A stretch of 64,000 bases of DNA from Bradyrhizobium australiense (GCF_013114825.1 NZ_JAAVLX010000002.1:310001-374000), one strand, 5' to 3'. Shown: positions 27,849-41,818, numbered from the stretch's first letter. Translations and numbers: made by a program. Notes: generated from the sequence alone by a model not told the origin.

Positions 27849-29063
27849 ATGGCAAAAATCAAGGTGACCAACCCCGTCGTCGAACTCGATGGCGACGAGA
27901 TGACCCGGATCATCTGGCAGTACATCAAGGACAAGCTGATCACCCCGTTCCTCGATGTCGAGCTTCTGTATTTTGACCTCGGAATGGAGCACCGCGACCA
28001 GACCAACGATCAGGTCACGATCGACGCCGCCAACGCCATCAAGAAGGTCGGCGTCGGCGTCAAATGCGCCACCATCACCCCCGACGAGGCCCGGGTGAAG
28101 GAATTCGGACTCAAGGAAATGTGGAAGTCGCCGAACGGCACCATCCGCAACATCCTCGGCGGCGTGATCTTCCGCGAGCCGATCATCTGCAAGAACGTGC
28201 CGCGCCTCGTTCCCGGCTGGACCAAGCCGATCATCATCGGACGCCACGCCTATGGCGACCAGTACCGCGCCACCGACTTCAAGTTCCCGGGCAAGGGCAC
28301 GCTGTCGATGAAATTCGTCGGCGAGGACGGTACCGTCATCGAAAAAGAAGTGTTCAAGGCTCCCGGCGCCGGCGTCGCGATGGAAATGTACAATCTCGAC
28401 GATTCCATCATCGACTTCGCCCGCGCCTCGCTGAACTACGGCCTGCTCCGCGGCTACCCGGTCTATCTCTCGACCAAGAACACCATCCTGAAAGTCTATG
28501 ATGGCCGCTTCAAGGACATCTTCCAGGACATTTACGACCGCGAATTCAAGAAGGAGTTCGAGGCCAAGCGGCTCACTTATGAACACCGCCTGATCGACGA
28601 CATGGTCGCGTCCGCCCTGAAATGGTCCGGCGGCTATGTCTGGGCCTGCAAGAACTACGACGGCGACGTGCAATCCGACACGGTGGCGCAAGGCTACGGC
28701 TCGCTCGGCCTGATGACCTCGGTGCTGCTGACGCCCGACGGCAAGACCGTCGAAGCCGAAGCCGCCCACGGCACGGTGACCCGGCACTATCGCGAGCACC
28801 AGAAGGGCAAGGAGACCTCGACCAACTCGATCGCCTCGATCTTCGCCTGGACCCGCGGCCTGTCGCATCGCGCCAAGCTCGACAACAACCCGCAGCTCGC
28901 AAAATTCGCCGACACGCTGGAAAAGGTCTGTGTGCAGACGGTCGAAGACGGCTACATGACCAAGGACCTCGCGCTCCTGGTCGGCGCCGACCAGCGCTGG
29001 CTGTCGACCACCGGCTTCATCGACAAGGTCGCCGCCAATCTTGAGAAGGCGATGGCGGCATAA
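27849..29063 (+). CDS. icd: NADP-dependent isocitrate dehydrogenase
   Basis: A 404-residue TCA-cycle enzyme converting isocitrate to 2-oxoglutarate. It is of the eukaryote-like homodimeric type common in alphaproteobacteria: [20 protein letters not shown], the substrate loop [34 protein letters not shown] with metal-binding aspartates, and [17 protein letters not shown] for NADP. The frame extends upstream to 27771, but the family start is the ATG at 27849. A UUCG-capped hairpin follows the stop. Confidence 0.97.
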   Translation: MAKIKVTNPVVELDGDEMTRIIWQYIKDKLITPFLDVELLYFDLGMEHRDQTNDQVTIDAANAIKKVGVGVKCATITPDEARVKEFGLKEMWKSPNGTIRNILGGVIFREPIICKNVPRLVPGWTKPIIIGRHAYGDQYRATDFKFPGKGTLSMKFVGEDGTVIEKEVFKAPGAGVAMEMYNLDDSIIDFARASLNYGLLRGYPVYLSTKNTILKVYDGRFKDIFQDIYDREFKKEFEAKRLTYEHRLIDDMVASALKWSGGYVWACKNYDGDVQSDTVAQGYGSLGLMTSVLLTPDGKTVEAEAAHGTVTRHYREHQKGKETSTNSIASIFAWTRGLSHRAKLDNNPQLAKFADTLEKVCVQTVEDGYMTKDLALLVGADQRWLSTTGFIDKVAANLEKAMAA

Positions 29064-29075
29064 TTGGCTGACGAT

Positions 29076-29101
29076 GGTGTTGGTCCTTCGGGGCCAACAC
29101 C
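29076..29101 (+). terminator. Stable hairpin after icd with UUCG loop
   Basis: GGTGTTGGTCC-TTCG-GGGCCAACACC makes an 11-bp stem (one G-U pair) capped by a UUCG tetraloop, starting 13 bases after the icd stop. No T-run follows, so it may stabilise the mRNA 3' end or give partial termination before the DUF3455 gene. Confidence 0.75.
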
Positions 29102-29112
29102 GTGGATTTGCG

Positions 29113-29619
29113 ATGCCGATTGTCCGAAACACCGCTCTCGCTCTGCTTTTGTCATCGGCGACGCTTTTGAGCGTGCATGCCAAGACGCCGCTTCCCGACG
29201 CAATCGCGGCGCCGGGAGAAAAGACGGTGCTCACGCTCCACGCCGAAGGCGCGCAGGTCTACGAATGCAAGGCCGGCAGCGACGGCAAACTGGCCTGGGC
29301 GTTCCGTGAACCGATCGCGACCTTGTTGCTCGACGGCAAGACCGTGGGCCGCCACTACACCGGCCCGAACTGGGAACACATCGACAGCAGCGCCGTCGTC
29401 GGCAAGGCGGTCGGCAATGCGCCCGGCGCTACGGCGAACGACATCCCCTGGCTCAAGCTGGAGGTGACGTCGGGCCGCGGCACCGGCATCCTCTCGGGCG
29501 TCACCACCGTGCAGCGGATCAACACGGCCGGCGGCAAGCTCGAAGGCGATTGCGACAAGGCAGGGACCTATTGCAACGTGCCCTACTCCGCGGACTACGT
29601 GTTCCTGCGCAAAGGCTGA
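29113..29619 (+). CDS. DUF3455 secreted protein
   Basis: A 168-residue protein with an N-terminal signal peptide (MPIVRNTALALLLSSATLLS, cleavage near VHA-KT) and a DUF3455 body: GAQVYECKAGSDGKLAWAFR, HYTGPNWEHIDSSAVVGKA and a C-terminal GDCDKAGTYCNVPYSADYVF with two cysteines that could pair. The family is extracytoplasmic and of unknown function. The ATG at 29113 is chosen because it begins the signal peptide and lies beyond icd; an upstream start would overlap icd. Confidence 0.85.
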   Translation: MPIVRNTALALLLSSATLLSVHAKTPLPDAIAAPGEKTVLTLHAEGAQVYECKAGSDGKLAWAFREPIATLLLDGKTVGRHYTGPNWEHIDSSAVVGKAVGNAPGATANDIPWLKLEVTSGRGTGILSGVTTVQRINTAGGKLEGDCDKAGTYCNVPYSADYVFLRKG

Positions 29620-29624
29620 ACGCA

Positions 29625-29690
29625 TCTCCATCATGGCCGGGACACGTGGCGCGAAGACGCGCTTCGCGCTCTTGCCCCGATATAGCGACC
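29625..29690. repeat. Partial palindromic repeat
   Basis: Contains CATGGCCGGGAC, like the arm of the 12875-12961 element, and an inner GCGCGAAG-ACG-CGCTTCGCGC dyad, but lacks a matching second outer arm. Probably a half or decayed element. Confidence 0.45.
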
Positions 29691-29837
29691 TTCGAACGAA
29701 CTAGGGTGCGCACTGACAAATCGAGCTTAATTGCAACCTCAATCGAGGTCCGCTAGTGCTCGACCAAATTCCGCAGCGCGGTGAGATAACGCGATGTGCC
29801 AACTGGGCAACGTCGCAGGCTCGTCCTCATATGAACG

Positions 29838-29859
29838 AGGCCGCCAACCGAGGCGGCCT
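29838..29859. terminator. AGGCCGCC/GGCGGCCT hairpin
   Basis: AGGCCGCC-AACCGA-GGCGGCCT, an 8-bp stem with a 6-base loop, followed on the plus strand by TTC. Related hairpins are at 42064-42085, 42956-42975 and 43768-43796. Confidence 0.6.
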
Positions 29860-29929
29860 TCGGGGTGACAGGGTTGCGGGGCGGTCCGAGCGATGCCGGT
29901 CCACTCTGCACACCAAAAATTGGCGACCT

Positions 29930-30280
29930 TTACAAGCGGCCTCTGCAAGTCTCGCGATACCTGCGGCAGTTTCCTTCGCCTCGTTCGCCCAACTCGTTCT
30001 TGTAGAGGCAGGCTTGTCTCAATTCGGCGCACACATCCCTGCGAACCGGTCTTTGGCAGGTCTCCCGGTATCTGCGGCAATTTCCTTCACCCCGCTCCCC
30101 TAGCGCGTCCTTGTTTTCACAAGCACGCCGCAATTGCTCGCATTGCCCTCCTCGACCGTCGTACACTCGGACGCCTCCCGGTCCAACCTCAATGGATTGG
30201 GAGAAGGCCGAGATCGGAAATACGAAAAGAGCGGTTGCCGCTGCGGCGACGAACGCATAGTTGCGCATTGCTTTCGACAT
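29930..30280 (-). CDS. Secreted protein with two twin-CX6C repeats
   Basis: A 116-residue protein with signal peptide (AFVAAAATALFVFPISAFSQ) followed by SIEVGPGGVRVYDGRGGQ and two tandem 29-residue units. Each has four cysteines spaced C-x6-C-x13-C-x6-C; the shared core is LGERGEGNCRRYRETC. This suggests two helical hairpins each stapled by two disulfides in the periplasm. AGGAGG precedes the ATG at 30278-30280. No function is known to me. Confidence 0.82.
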   Translation of the reverse strand: MSKAMRNYAFVAAAATALFVFPISAFSQSIEVGPGGVRVYDGRGGQCEQLRRACENKDALGERGEGNCRRYRETCQRPVRRDVCAELRQACLYKNELGERGEGNCRRYRETCRGRL

Positions 30281-30387
30281 CGTGTGAACCTCCTGTTGAT
30301 ATATGCCGGTGAATAGAGAGGCCGCTTCGACGACCTCTCACTTTTCGATGCGAGCGGACGGAGCGGGCGTTACGCTTCTCGCCGCCA

Positions 30388-30618
30388 TCACCTTCCGTTC
30401 GCGCAGACCTTCATGGTCTTCATCCCGGTTTCAGCTGCCGTGCGCGACTTGAACACCTTGCCGTCGCCAACAACGACAGTGGTGGCGGTGGTCGGCTTCT
30501 TGTCCACGATGGAGCATTTCTTCGTGGAGGTATCTTGCACAACATAAAACTCCGCCTGAGCGTAGGCAGCGCCGGTCATGATTGCTATGGCTGCAGCCGA
30601 GATAAGAAACTTCTCCAT
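30388..30618 (-). CDS. Small secreted protein of unknown function
   Basis: A 76-residue product with a signal peptide (MEKFLISAAAIAIMTGAAYA) and a short mature part containing two cysteines (KKCSIVDKKP and KVCANGR) that may form one disulfide, with threonine/valine-rich strands between (TTATTVVVGDGKVF). GGAGGAG lies before the ATG at 30616-30618. Similar short proteins are widespread in Bradyrhizobium; the role is unknown. Confidence 0.8.
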   Translation of the reverse strand: MEKFLISAAAIAIMTGAAYAQAEFYVVQDTSTKKCSIVDKKPTTATTVVVGDGKVFKSRTAAETGMKTMKVCANGR

Positions 30619-31250
30619 ATGGCTCCTCCATTTTGTCCCTGCGTAGAGCCCTGAGCGGCTGGAGTAGCTTGCGCAGCTGGGAACTACGTCTCTGGGCTCA
30701 CTAGCTTTTAGTTCCTGGGTGGAGACCTTAACGGGTTGATATGAACGCGGCCGGAACGGGCAATTCAGAGGCTGTTTATTTCGAGCTTACCGCCCACCGA
30801 TGCGCTGTGTTCGTGGTGACGCGAGGGGCTGTCGACTCTTAGCCAACGATGCGTCTGCACACAGTGCCGTGCACGAGGACATTTTCATCGCATTTGGCAT
30901 GGCTGCGACAGCGGCCGGCTAAGGGCCGGGGTTCCGCGAAGGCCGCCAGAATCCCGTATCCGACGCGAAAGGCTGGGTGCGGTGGTGACATCGCTGGCCA
31001 TCACGAAAGCAGTCTACGAGCACAACCGGTTTGCGATGCGCTCGTTTAAGCCGCCTTAATGCCGCCGCCAGACTTGAGCGCGCGTTACAACAATTGCCGC
31101 ATGCTTTACCGCTTTCTTTGTCGCGGCGTCGCCATCCATGCACGGGCAGACGGCGATTGTAGCGGCTACCGGGCCCGGTACGGCCTGAGCGCCACTCCGC
31201 ACGTTGTGACGTCTGTCCAGGTCCACAATCAATATCGCTTCGCGCTGCCG
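30619..31250. other. Long intergenic stretch without a supported gene
   Basis: About 630 bases. Open frames exist on both strands but none has a ribosome binding site together with protein-like composition. Possibly decayed coding sequence; nothing can be named. Confidence 0.5.
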
Positions 31251-31925
31251 CTAACCCATCGCTACCTTGTCGCCCCCGTGCTCGCGTTGGTCGAGCCACA
31301 TCGTGCCGAGCGCGAACGCCAGCCAGCCGAAATTGTAGGCAAAGCCAACCATCAGAACGACCCAGCCGGGAATCGGTCCGACTGCGGCGCGCTCGACAAA
31401 TTCCGCCAAGCTTGACGCAGGCGTCGGATGGATCGCTATCTTGCCGTAATAGGCAATCACCTGGACGGCGAGAATCCAGACGTAGTTGCGACGCAGCCGC
31501 CGTCCAGCCGCGCGGGCAAACGAAATGTGATGACGGGGCGCGGTGTAGTCGCGCCCGAGCACCGCCTGCCAGCTATCGTCGCGGGCCTCACCGGTGAACA
31601 TTGGCGCGTAGAAGTTCGTCTCCATCCACCGGGCTCGGGCGCGCCACACATTAAAGTAGCGATAGCGCCGCGCCTCCATGCCGAGAAACACGGCAATGAG
31701 CAGGCCTACGAGCAGGAGTGGTAGCGGTGAGGCCTCCGGGCTCGAAAAGGTCGTTGACAGGGCGATGCCCATTGTGACGATCGCCCAGTTGGTCGTGTTG
31801 TCGAGCCGCGTTCTCCAGATCGTCGAACGGTAGACTTCGCCCCGGTAGAGATGCGCGATGGCGCCCATTTCAGCAGAATTGAAGCTGCGTTGGCGGTGTG
31901 TTTCGCTGGAAACCGTAAGAGACAT
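31251..31925 (-). CDS. DUF2270 integral membrane protein
   Basis: A 224-residue protein from the ATG at 31923-31925. The N-terminal FNSAEMGAIAHLYRGEVYRS and TIWRTRLDNTTNWAIVTMGI are the DUF2270 opening, followed by a pair of helices (LPLLLVGLLIAVFLGMEARR), a cytosolic segment (RYFNVWRARARWMETNFYAP) and two more helices near the C-terminus. Function unknown. No nearby partner suggests a role; it is in the same orientation as alaS upstream. Confidence 0.82.
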   Translation of the reverse strand: MSLTVSSETHRQRSFNSAEMGAIAHLYRGEVYRSTIWRTRLDNTTNWAIVTMGIALSTTFSSPEASPLPLLLVGLLIAVFLGMEARRYRYFNVWRARARWMETNFYAPMFTGEARDDSWQAVLGRDYTAPRHHISFARAAGRRLRRNYVWILAVQVIAYYGKIAIHPTPASSLAEFVERAAVGPIPGWVVLMVGFAYNFGWLAFALGTMWLDQREHGGDKVAMG

Positions 31926-32232
31926 GGCGGGACTCCGGTTGTCCGAACCGCGGATCACAGCGTTGACCGAGAGTCCATATCATCAACGCCGATGAACCTA
32001 TCCGGAATTGTGACCCCGCAACTATGCTCGCCCTGGGGCCGAATTGCCAGCAACCGGTCGCGCAATAGAACGGTGCACCGCAGTATCGCGACCTGGCGTC
32101 CGCACTGGGTCGCCCGGTCGTGGCTACAATGATGACGACGTCGCGCAACCCGACGGACCGCGGCGTTTCTGCATCGCGCTCCAATTTTGCAAGCTGTTCA
32201 TTCAATCGCGCGAGCTGCTCATCCGCGGGCAT
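31870..32232 (-). CDS. Doubtful open frame after alaS
   Basis: Starts 17 bases after the alaS stop. The first part (MPADEQLARLNEQLAKLERD) looks like a coiled coil and a genuine N-terminus, but after about residue 50 the composition becomes unlike a protein and the frame overlaps the DUF2270 start. It may be a short real gene with a frameshift or only chance. Low certainty. Confidence 0.25.
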   Translation of the reverse strand: MPADEQLARLNEQLAKLERDAETPRSVGLRDVVIIVATTGRPSADARSRYCGAPFYCATGCWQFGPRASIVAGSQFRIGSSALMIWTLGQRCDPRFGQPESRHVSYGFQRNTPPTQLQFC

Positions 32233-32249
32233 GCGGCATTTGTCCGCGC

Positions 32250-34931
32250 CTACGCCCCGGCCATGGCCTGTTCGATCGCCGACAGCGCCGCGTTGGCCCT
32301 GGCGCCGTCGGGCCCGCCGGCCTGCGCCATATCGGGCCGGCCGCCGCCGCCCTTGCCGCCGAGCGCTTCGGACGCGACCTTGACGAGATCGACAGCGCTG
32401 AAGCGCGAGGTGAGATCGGGCGTGACTCCGACCACCACGCCGGCCTTGCCATCGTCACCGACATTGATGATCGCGACCACGCCTGACCCAAGCTGCTTCT
32501 TACCAGCGTCGGCGAGGCTTTTCAGATCCTTCATCTCGATGCCCGAAACGCTTCTCGCCATCAGCTTGACGCCTTGGACTTCACGGAAATCATCCTCGGT
32601 GCGATGCGAACCGGAAACGCTCGCGCCGCCGCCCATCGCGAGTTTCTTGCGCGCATCCGACAGATCGCGCTCCAGCTTCTTGCGCTCTTCCATCAGCGCC
32701 GCGATCCGCGAGGGCATATCGTCGACCGACGTGCGCAGTTCCAGTGCCGCGGTCCGTGCAATCGCCATCGTGTCATTGGCGTGCTTGCGCGCATGACGCC
32801 CGGTCAGCGCCTCGATGCGGCGGACGCCTGAGGCCACCGCGCTTTCGCCGGTCACCGAAATCAGGCCGATGTCGCCGGTGCGGCGCACATGGGTGCCGCC
32901 GCACAATTCGACCGACCAGCCGAGCGCGTTCTGACCGTGGGCGCGGGCCTGCTTGCCCATCGAGACCACGCGGACTTCGTCGCCGTATTTCTCCCCGAAC
33001 AGCGCACGCGCGCCGGCTTCGCGGGCATCGTCGACCGCCATCAGCCGCGTCGTGACCTCGTCGTTTTCGAGCACCACCTCGTTCGCAATGTCTTCGACGC
33101 GGGCGAGCTCTTCCGCCGTGATCGGCTTTGGATGCACGAAGTCGAAGCGCAGACGGTCGGGCGCAACGAGCGAGCCGCGCTGGGCGATGTGGTCGCCGAG
33201 CACCTGGCGCAGCGCTTCGTGCAACAGATGCGTCGCCGAGTGATGGGCGCGGATCGATGACCGGCGTGCGTGATCGACCTCGAGCTGCAAGGCAGCGCCG
33301 ACCTTCAGCGTACCCTGCTCCACCGTGCCGATGTGCACGAAGAGATCGCCGGCCTTCTTCTGGGTATCGGTGACGCGGAACTTGATGCCCTCTCCCGTCA
33401 ACAGGCCGGTATCGCCGACCTGACCGCCGGACTCCGCATAAAATGGCGTCTGGTTCAGCACGATCGCGCCGCTCTCGCCGGCTTTGAGGCTGTCGGCATC
33501 CTTGCCGTTCTTGACCAGCGCCGTCACCACGCCTTCGGCGCTCTCGGTGTCGTAGCCGAGGAACTCGGTCGCGCCGAGCTTCTCACGCAGCGGGAACCAG
33601 ACGGTCTCGCTGGCGCTATCGCCCGAGCCGGACCAGGATGCGCGCGCCTTCTCGCGCTGGCGCTCCATCGCGTCTGAAAACGCCGCCTGGTCAACGCTGA
33701 TGCCGCGCGATTTCAGCGCGTCCTGCGTCAGATCGAGCGGGAAGCCATAGGTGTCGTACAGCGTGAACGCGGTGTCGCCGTCGAACATGTCGCCTTGCTT
33801 CAGGCCCGCGCTCTTTTCGTCGAGGATCGAAAGCCCGCGCTCCAGCGTCTTGCGGAAGCGTGTCTCTTCCAGGCGCAGCGTTTCCTCGATCAGCTTTTCG
33901 GCGCGCACCAGCTCCGGATAGGCTTGGCCCATTTCGCGCACCAGCGCCCAGACCAGGCGATGCATCAAGGGCTCGCGCGCGCCGAGCAGCTGCGCGTGGC
34001 GCATCGCGCGTCGCATGATCCGGCGCAGCACATAGCCGCGGCCTTCGTTCGACGGCAGCACGCCGTCGGAGATCAGGAACGACGACGCGCGCAGGTGGTC
34101 GGCGATCACGCGCAGCGAGGCCTTCTGCGGCCCTTGCGGGTCGGCGCCGGTCAAATCCGAGATTGCCCGGATCAGCGCGACGAACAGATCGATGTCGTAA
34201 TTGTCATGCACGCCCTGCAGCACGGCCGCGACGCGCTCGAGACCCGCGCCGGTATCGATCGAGGGTTTTGGCAGCGGATTGCGCACGCCGCCTTCGAGCT
34301 GCTCGAACTGCATGAACACGAGATTCCAGATCTCGATGAAGCGGTCGCCGTCCTGCTCCGCCGAGCCGGGAGGGCCGCCCCAGATCTTGTCGCCGTGGTC
34401 GTAGAAGATTTCCGAGCACGGGCCGCACGGGCCGGTGTCGCCCATCTGCCAGAAATTGTCGGAGCCGGCGATGCGGATGATGCGCGACTCCGGGAGACCC
34501 GCAATCTTCTTCCAGAGATTGAACGCCTCGTCGTCGTCGATATAGACGGTCGCGGTCAGCTTGTCCTTCGGCAGGCCGAATTCCTTGGTGACGAGGTTCC
34601 AGGCGAGCTCGATCGCGCGATCCTTGAAGTAATCGCCGAACGAGAAATTGCCGAGCATCTCGAAAAACGTGTGATGCCGCGCGGTGTAGCCGACATTATC
34701 GAGGTCGTTGTGCTTGCCGCCGGCGCGAACGCATTTCTGCGAGGTGGTGGCGCGCTGGTAGGGCCGCTTCTCGACGCCGGTAAAGACGTTCTTGAACTGC
34801 ACCATGCCGGCATTGGTAAACATCAAGGTCGGGTCGTTGCGCGGCACGAGCGGCGACGACGGCACGATCTCGTGACCGTTCTCCGCAAAGAAATCCAGAA
34901 ATTTCGACCTGATCTCGTTGACGCCGCTCAT
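32250..34931 (-). CDS. alaS: Alanyl-tRNA synthetase
   Basis: An 893-residue class II synthetase. The catalytic core opens [20 protein letters not shown] and includes the motif 2 region ([27 protein letters not shown]) and [19 protein letters not shown]. The editing domain has the zinc ligands HHSATHLLH and [13 protein letters not shown]; the C-Ala oligomerisation domain closes the protein. Two tandem starts (MNMSG) exist; the second ATG fits the rhizobial family. Divergent, with about 220 bases, from the glycine riboswitch. Confidence 0.97.
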   Translation of the reverse strand: MSGVNEIRSKFLDFFAENGHEIVPSSPLVPRNDPTLMFTNAGMVQFKNVFTGVEKRPYQRATTSQKCVRAGGKHNDLDNVGYTARHHTFFEMLGNFSFGDYFKDRAIELAWNLVTKEFGLPKDKLTATVYIDDDEAFNLWKKIAGLPESRIIRIAGSDNFWQMGDTGPCGPCSEIFYDHGDKIWGGPPGSAEQDGDRFIEIWNLVFMQFEQLEGGVRNPLPKPSIDTGAGLERVAAVLQGVHDNYDIDLFVALIRAISDLTGADPQGPQKASLRVIADHLRASSFLISDGVLPSNEGRGYVLRRIMRRAMRHAQLLGAREPLMHRLVWALVREMGQAYPELVRAEKLIEETLRLEETRFRKTLERGLSILDEKSAGLKQGDMFDGDTAFTLYDTYGFPLDLTQDALKSRGISVDQAAFSDAMERQREKARASWSGSGDSASETVWFPLREKLGATEFLGYDTESAEGVVTALVKNGKDADSLKAGESGAIVLNQTPFYAESGGQVGDTGLLTGEGIKFRVTDTQKKAGDLFVHIGTVEQGTLKVGAALQLEVDHARRSSIRAHHSATHLLHEALRQVLGDHIAQRGSLVAPDRLRFDFVHPKPITAEELARVEDIANEVVLENDEVTTRLMAVDDAREAGARALFGEKYGDEVRVVSMGKQARAHGQNALGWSVELCGGTHVRRTGDIGLISVTGESAVASGVRRIEALTGRHARKHANDTMAIARTAALELRTSVDDMPSRIAALMEERKKLERDLSDARKKLAMGGGASVSGSHRTEDDFREVQGVKLMARSVSGIEMKDLKSLADAGKKQLGSGVVAIINVGDDGKAGVVVGVTPDLTSRFSAVDLVKVASEALGGKGGGGRPDMAQAGGPDGARANAALSAIEQAMAGA

Positions 34932-35153
34932 GTTCATCCAATCGGAAATGGGCCGGGTCGGGCTGCAACTGGCCCTTAACCTTCCGGCGGAACGCTTTTA
35001 GACAAGGCGGCCTGCGGTGTCCAGAAACTGTGCAGGCGGATCATAGGCTTGCCGCAGCACACAAGATGGGCGCGCACATCCCGTTGATAATGCTGCGGTC
35101 GCGTTGACAGGCTTGGCAGGCCTGTGTTTCCCTCTTATCTGTAAGACGTCACG

Positions 35154-35317
35154 TCGGGAGAGATCGGCTTAAGCGCCGGCGCCGAAGGAGCAACCGCCCC
35201 GGAAACTCTCAGGCAAACGGACCGCGTGACAGATAGCATCTGGAAAGAGACGCCGAAGGCATTGGCCAAGGGGCGTCCGCCGACGGGATAATACTCTCAG
35301 GCACAGCGACAGATGGG
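35154..35317 (+). promoter_or_regulatory. Tandem glycine riboswitch controlling gcvT-gcvH-gcvP
   Basis: Two aptamers in series. The first carries GGGAGAG, GCCGAAGGAGCAACCGCCCC and AACTCTCAGGCAAA; the second GGAAAGAGACGCCGAAGGC and ATACTCTCAGGCACAGCGAC. The paired CTCTCAGGCAA/CACAG cores and the GCCGAAGG loops are diagnostic. It ends 55 bases before gcvT. A TTGACA at 35104-35109 may be the -35 box; the -10 is unclear. Glycine binding is expected to turn on expression. Confidence 0.95.
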
Positions 35318-35372
35318 GCTTTCTTTGGGTTCTTCGGGGGCTGGTCCCCGGAACCCGCTGAGGGCCTTAACG

Positions 35373-36518
35373 ATGCTGGTACGCGACGAATCTCCCCTAA
35401 AACGCACCCCATTGCACGCGCTTCATGTGGCGCGCGGCGGCAAGATGGTTCCGTTTGCGGGCTACGAGATGCCGGTGCAATACCCGGCCGGCGTCCTCAA
35501 GGAGCATCTGCATACGCGAAGCGCCGCCGGCCTGTTCGACGTCTCACATATGGGTCAGCTCGCGCTGCAGGCGAAATCCGGCAAGTTCGAGGATGCGGCG
35601 CTGGCACTGGAGCGGCTGGTGCCGCAGGACATCGTGGCGGTGCCGCCGGGACGGCAGCGCTACGCGCAGTTCACCAAGGACGACGGCGGCATTCTCGACG
35701 ATCTGATGGTGGCGAATTTCGGCGATCACCTGTTTCTGGTCGTCAATGCCGCCTGCAAGACCGAGGACGAGGCGCATCTGCGCGCGCATCTCTCCGAGAC
35801 CTGCGTCATCGATTCGCTTAGCCAGCGCGCGCTGATCGCGCTGCAGGGGCCGAAAGCGGAATCGGCGCTGGCGAAACTTTGTGCAGGCGTGTCGGCGATG
35901 CGGTTCATGGATAGCGGCCCCCGCCAGGTCGCCGGCTTCGACTGCTTCGTCTCTCGCTCTGGCTATACCGGCGAGGACGGGTTTGAGATTTCGGTTCCGG
36001 CCGAACATGCCGAGGCGCTGGTGACGGCGCTGCTCGATAACGCCGATGTGCTGCCGATCGGATTGGGCGCGCGCGACAGCCTGCGGCTGGAGGCCGGCCT
36101 CTGTCTCTATGGTCACGACATCGACACCACGACGACGCCGGTCGAGGGGGCGCTCGAATGGTCGGTGCAGAAAAGCCGTCGTGCCGGCGGCGCCCGCGCG
36201 GGTGGATTCCCCGGCGCTGAAAAAATCCTCTCTCAGTTTGAAAAAGGCGCCTCGCGCCGCCGCGTCGGCTTGCGCGCGCAGGGCCGTGCGCCGGTGCGCG
36301 AAGGTGCGCCTCTGTTCGTAGATTCCGCTTCGAGCGAGGCGATCGGAAAGGTCACGTCAGGCGGCTTCGGCCCGAGCCTCAATACGCCGCTGGCAATGGG
36401 TTACCTGCCGACCGCGCTCGCGGAGAATGGCACGCAGGTGTTTGCCGAAGTGCGCGGCCAGCGCCTGCCGCTGCAGGTTGCAGCCATGCCTTTCGTTCCC
36501 AACACTTACAAACGCTGA
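35373..36518 (+). CDS. gcvT: Glycine cleavage system T protein (aminomethyltransferase)
   Basis: A 381-residue aminomethyltransferase that transfers the methylene group from the H-protein arm to tetrahydrofolate, releasing ammonia. [30 protein letters not shown] and [14 protein letters not shown] are the family features; [17 protein letters not shown] holds folate-site residues. The ATG at 35373 ([18 protein letters not shown]) is chosen over one inside the riboswitch at 35313. First gene of the gcv operon behind the glycine riboswitch. Confidence 0.97.
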   Translation: MLVRDESPLKRTPLHALHVARGGKMVPFAGYEMPVQYPAGVLKEHLHTRSAAGLFDVSHMGQLALQAKSGKFEDAALALERLVPQDIVAVPPGRQRYAQFTKDDGGILDDLMVANFGDHLFLVVNAACKTEDEAHLRAHLSETCVIDSLSQRALIALQGPKAESALAKLCAGVSAMRFMDSGPRQVAGFDCFVSRSGYTGEDGFEISVPAEHAEALVTALLDNADVLPIGLGARDSLRLEAGLCLYGHDIDTTTTPVEGALEWSVQKSRRAGGARAGGFPGAEKILSQFEKGASRRRVGLRAQGRAPVREGAPLFVDSASSEAIGKVTSGGFGPSLNTPLAMGYLPTALAENGTQVFAEVRGQRLPLQVAAMPFVPNTYKR

Positions 36519-36543
36519 ACTTGCAAACGCTAAAGGAAGTTTC

Positions 36544-36909
36544 ATGACGACGTTGTTCACATCAGACCACGAATGGCTCCGCATCGACGGCGATGTCGCT
36601 ACCATCGGCGTCACCGACTACGCGCAGTCGCAGCTCGGCGACGTCGTGTTCGTCGAACTGCCCAAAGTCGGCCGCACGCTGAAGAAGGCCGAGGCCGCTG
36701 CGGTGGTGGAATCGGTCAAGGCCGCCTCCGACGTCTACGCGCCGATCTCCGGCGAGGTGATCGAAGTCAACGAAGCGCTCGCCGCCGAACCCGCGCTGGT
36801 GAATTCCGACGCCGGCGGCAAGGCCTGGTTCTTCAAGCTGAAGATTGCGGACAAGAGCGAGCTCGGCGGCCTGATGGATGAGGCCGCGTACGAGGCCCAT
36901 ACGGCTTGA
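36544..36909 (+). CDS. gcvH: Glycine cleavage system H protein
   Basis: A 121-residue lipoyl carrier protein. The lipoylated lysine is Lys59 in [19 protein letters not shown], and [20 protein letters not shown] is the usual opening. It starts 25 bases after gcvT with AAAGGAAG upstream. Shuttles the aminomethyl group between the P, T and L proteins. Confidence 0.97.
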   Translation: MTTLFTSDHEWLRIDGDVATIGVTDYAQSQLGDVVFVELPKVGRTLKKAEAAAVVESVKAASDVYAPISGEVIEVNEALAAEPALVNSDAGGKAWFFKLKIADKSELGGLMDEAAYEAHTA

Positions 36910-36941
36910 GATGATGAAGCGACCGGCAATCTCATACTCGC

Positions 36942-37036
36942 TGTCATCGTCCGCGAAGGCGGACGATCCAGTATGCCGGGAATTCTCGATTCAATCGCTA
37001 CGGCGTACTGGATACCCGCTTTCGCGGAGTATGACG
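36942..37036. repeat. Palindromic repeat inside the gcv operon
   Basis: Arms GTCATCGTCCGCGAAGGCGG (with ATCCAGTA) and TACTGGATACCCGCTTTCGC (with GGAGTATGAC) make an imperfect hairpin of about 30 pairs. It lies between gcvH and gcvP and probably influences the mRNA stability or processing of the upstream genes. Confidence 0.8.
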
Positions 37037-37076
37037 ACCAGTGCGGGGCATGACGACGAATAACGAGGACATACCC

Positions 37077-39950
<2,874 letters not shown>

Positions 39951-39954
39951 CTTC

Positions 39955-40078
39955 GTAGGATGGGTGGAGCGGAAGCGATACCCATCGCGCCGCATCTGCG
40001 GTGATAGGCGCGATGGGTTTCGCGGGGTTTATCATCGGTCCGGCCAAATGCCGGACCCGGGGGCTCTACCCATTCTAC
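39955..40078. repeat. Palindromic repeat, GGATGGGTGGAGCG family
   Basis: GTAGGATGGGTGGAGCG at the start and CTACCCATTCTAC at the end, with two inner dyads (ACCCATCGCGCC/GGCGCGATGGGT and GGTCCGGC/GCCGGACC). Related to 62440-62516. It lies directly after gcvP. Confidence 0.75.
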
Positions 40079-40094
40079 GATCACAGTCGCGCCG

Positions 40095-40340
40095 CTACGG
40101 CGCGACAAGCGCCGGATCCGAGCGCCACAAATTATCGTTGGTGAGCCTGGCGCCGCCCCACCAACGGTCGATCGGGTTGTGACGGCTGAAGTCCTCCTTG
40201 CGGGCAAGAACAGCCCTGCCGAACTCGGTGATCGACAGCTCGCTTCGCAGGTAAGCCGTATGCCGGTCCGGCAAATTCTTGCGGTCGAGCGTGCGCAGTT
40301 CCTCGGCGAGGCCTGCCACTTGGTGAATTCCGGGATCGGC
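40095..40340 (-). pseudogene. C-terminal remnant of a DUF1835-like protein
   Basis: The minus strand reads AGLAEELRTLDRKNLPDRHT, then LRSELSITEFGRAVLARKED and FSRHNPIDRWWGGARLTNDN ending LWRSDPALVAP. The NPIDRWWGG-x-x-LTNDNLWR ending is what I recall for the C-terminus of DUF1835/DUF3658-like proteins. The preceding 200 or more residues are absent and there is no convincing start, so this is a decayed 3' fragment between gcvP and recA. Confidence 0.6.
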
Positions 40341-40390
40341 CAGCCGATCATGATCAGAGGCTTCATCGCACCCACCCACCCACACCAGCA

Positions 40391-40440
40391 AACAAAACGG
40401 GCGCTGAGAACGTCGGCAACTCAACGTCCGCAGCGCCCGT
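40391..40440 (-). terminator. Rho-independent terminator of recA
   Basis: On the minus strand the 10-bp arms ACGGGCGCTG (40431-40440) and CAGCGCCCGT (40397-40406) enclose 24 bases and are followed by TTTGTTT. It starts 41 bases beyond the recA stop. Confidence 0.85.
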
Positions 40441-40480
40441 CCGTCACTTCAGGCCTTAACCCCTGAAGCACTTCTAAAAC

Positions 40481-41572
<1,092 letters not shown>

Positions 41573-41674
41573 AATACGTGCTCCTTATGGCGGGGATTCG
41601 CGAGCGGGAAAACGGCGGTGAGCGGCTTTGGGATTCGATTTCGTCTAGGAAGCTATGTACCACCTTTGTTCTAT

Positions 41675-41689
41675 GTTCGCAATATGTTC
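41675..41689 (-). promoter_or_regulatory. LexA (SOS) box of recA
   Basis: The plus strand has GTTCGCAATATGTTC, an exact match to the alphaproteobacterial LexA site GTTC-N7-GTTC, about 100 bases upstream of recA. A third GTTC lies at 41668-41671, just before it. Confidence 0.92.
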
Positions 41690-41818
41690 TTTTCGAGCGT
41701 CCGGGTACTGGCCTGTTTCCGACCTCCGTGGCTTAGTTTGATTTTTGCAGTGGCCTAATCTGACGGCAACGATTTCGGCGATGCCTCGTTGGGCACTTGT
41801 TAACGAAGGCCACTGCCA

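Noticed and set aside
30860..31299. Possible small gene ending TRAQVWRRH on the minus strand near 31059-31140
   Set aside because: No ribosome binding site or start with convincing context, and the frame upstream looks random.
35101..35140. A full sigma-70 promoter for the gcv riboswitch
   Set aside because: TTGACA is present at 35104-35109, but no good -10 lies at 16-18 bases; I mention it only as a possible -35.
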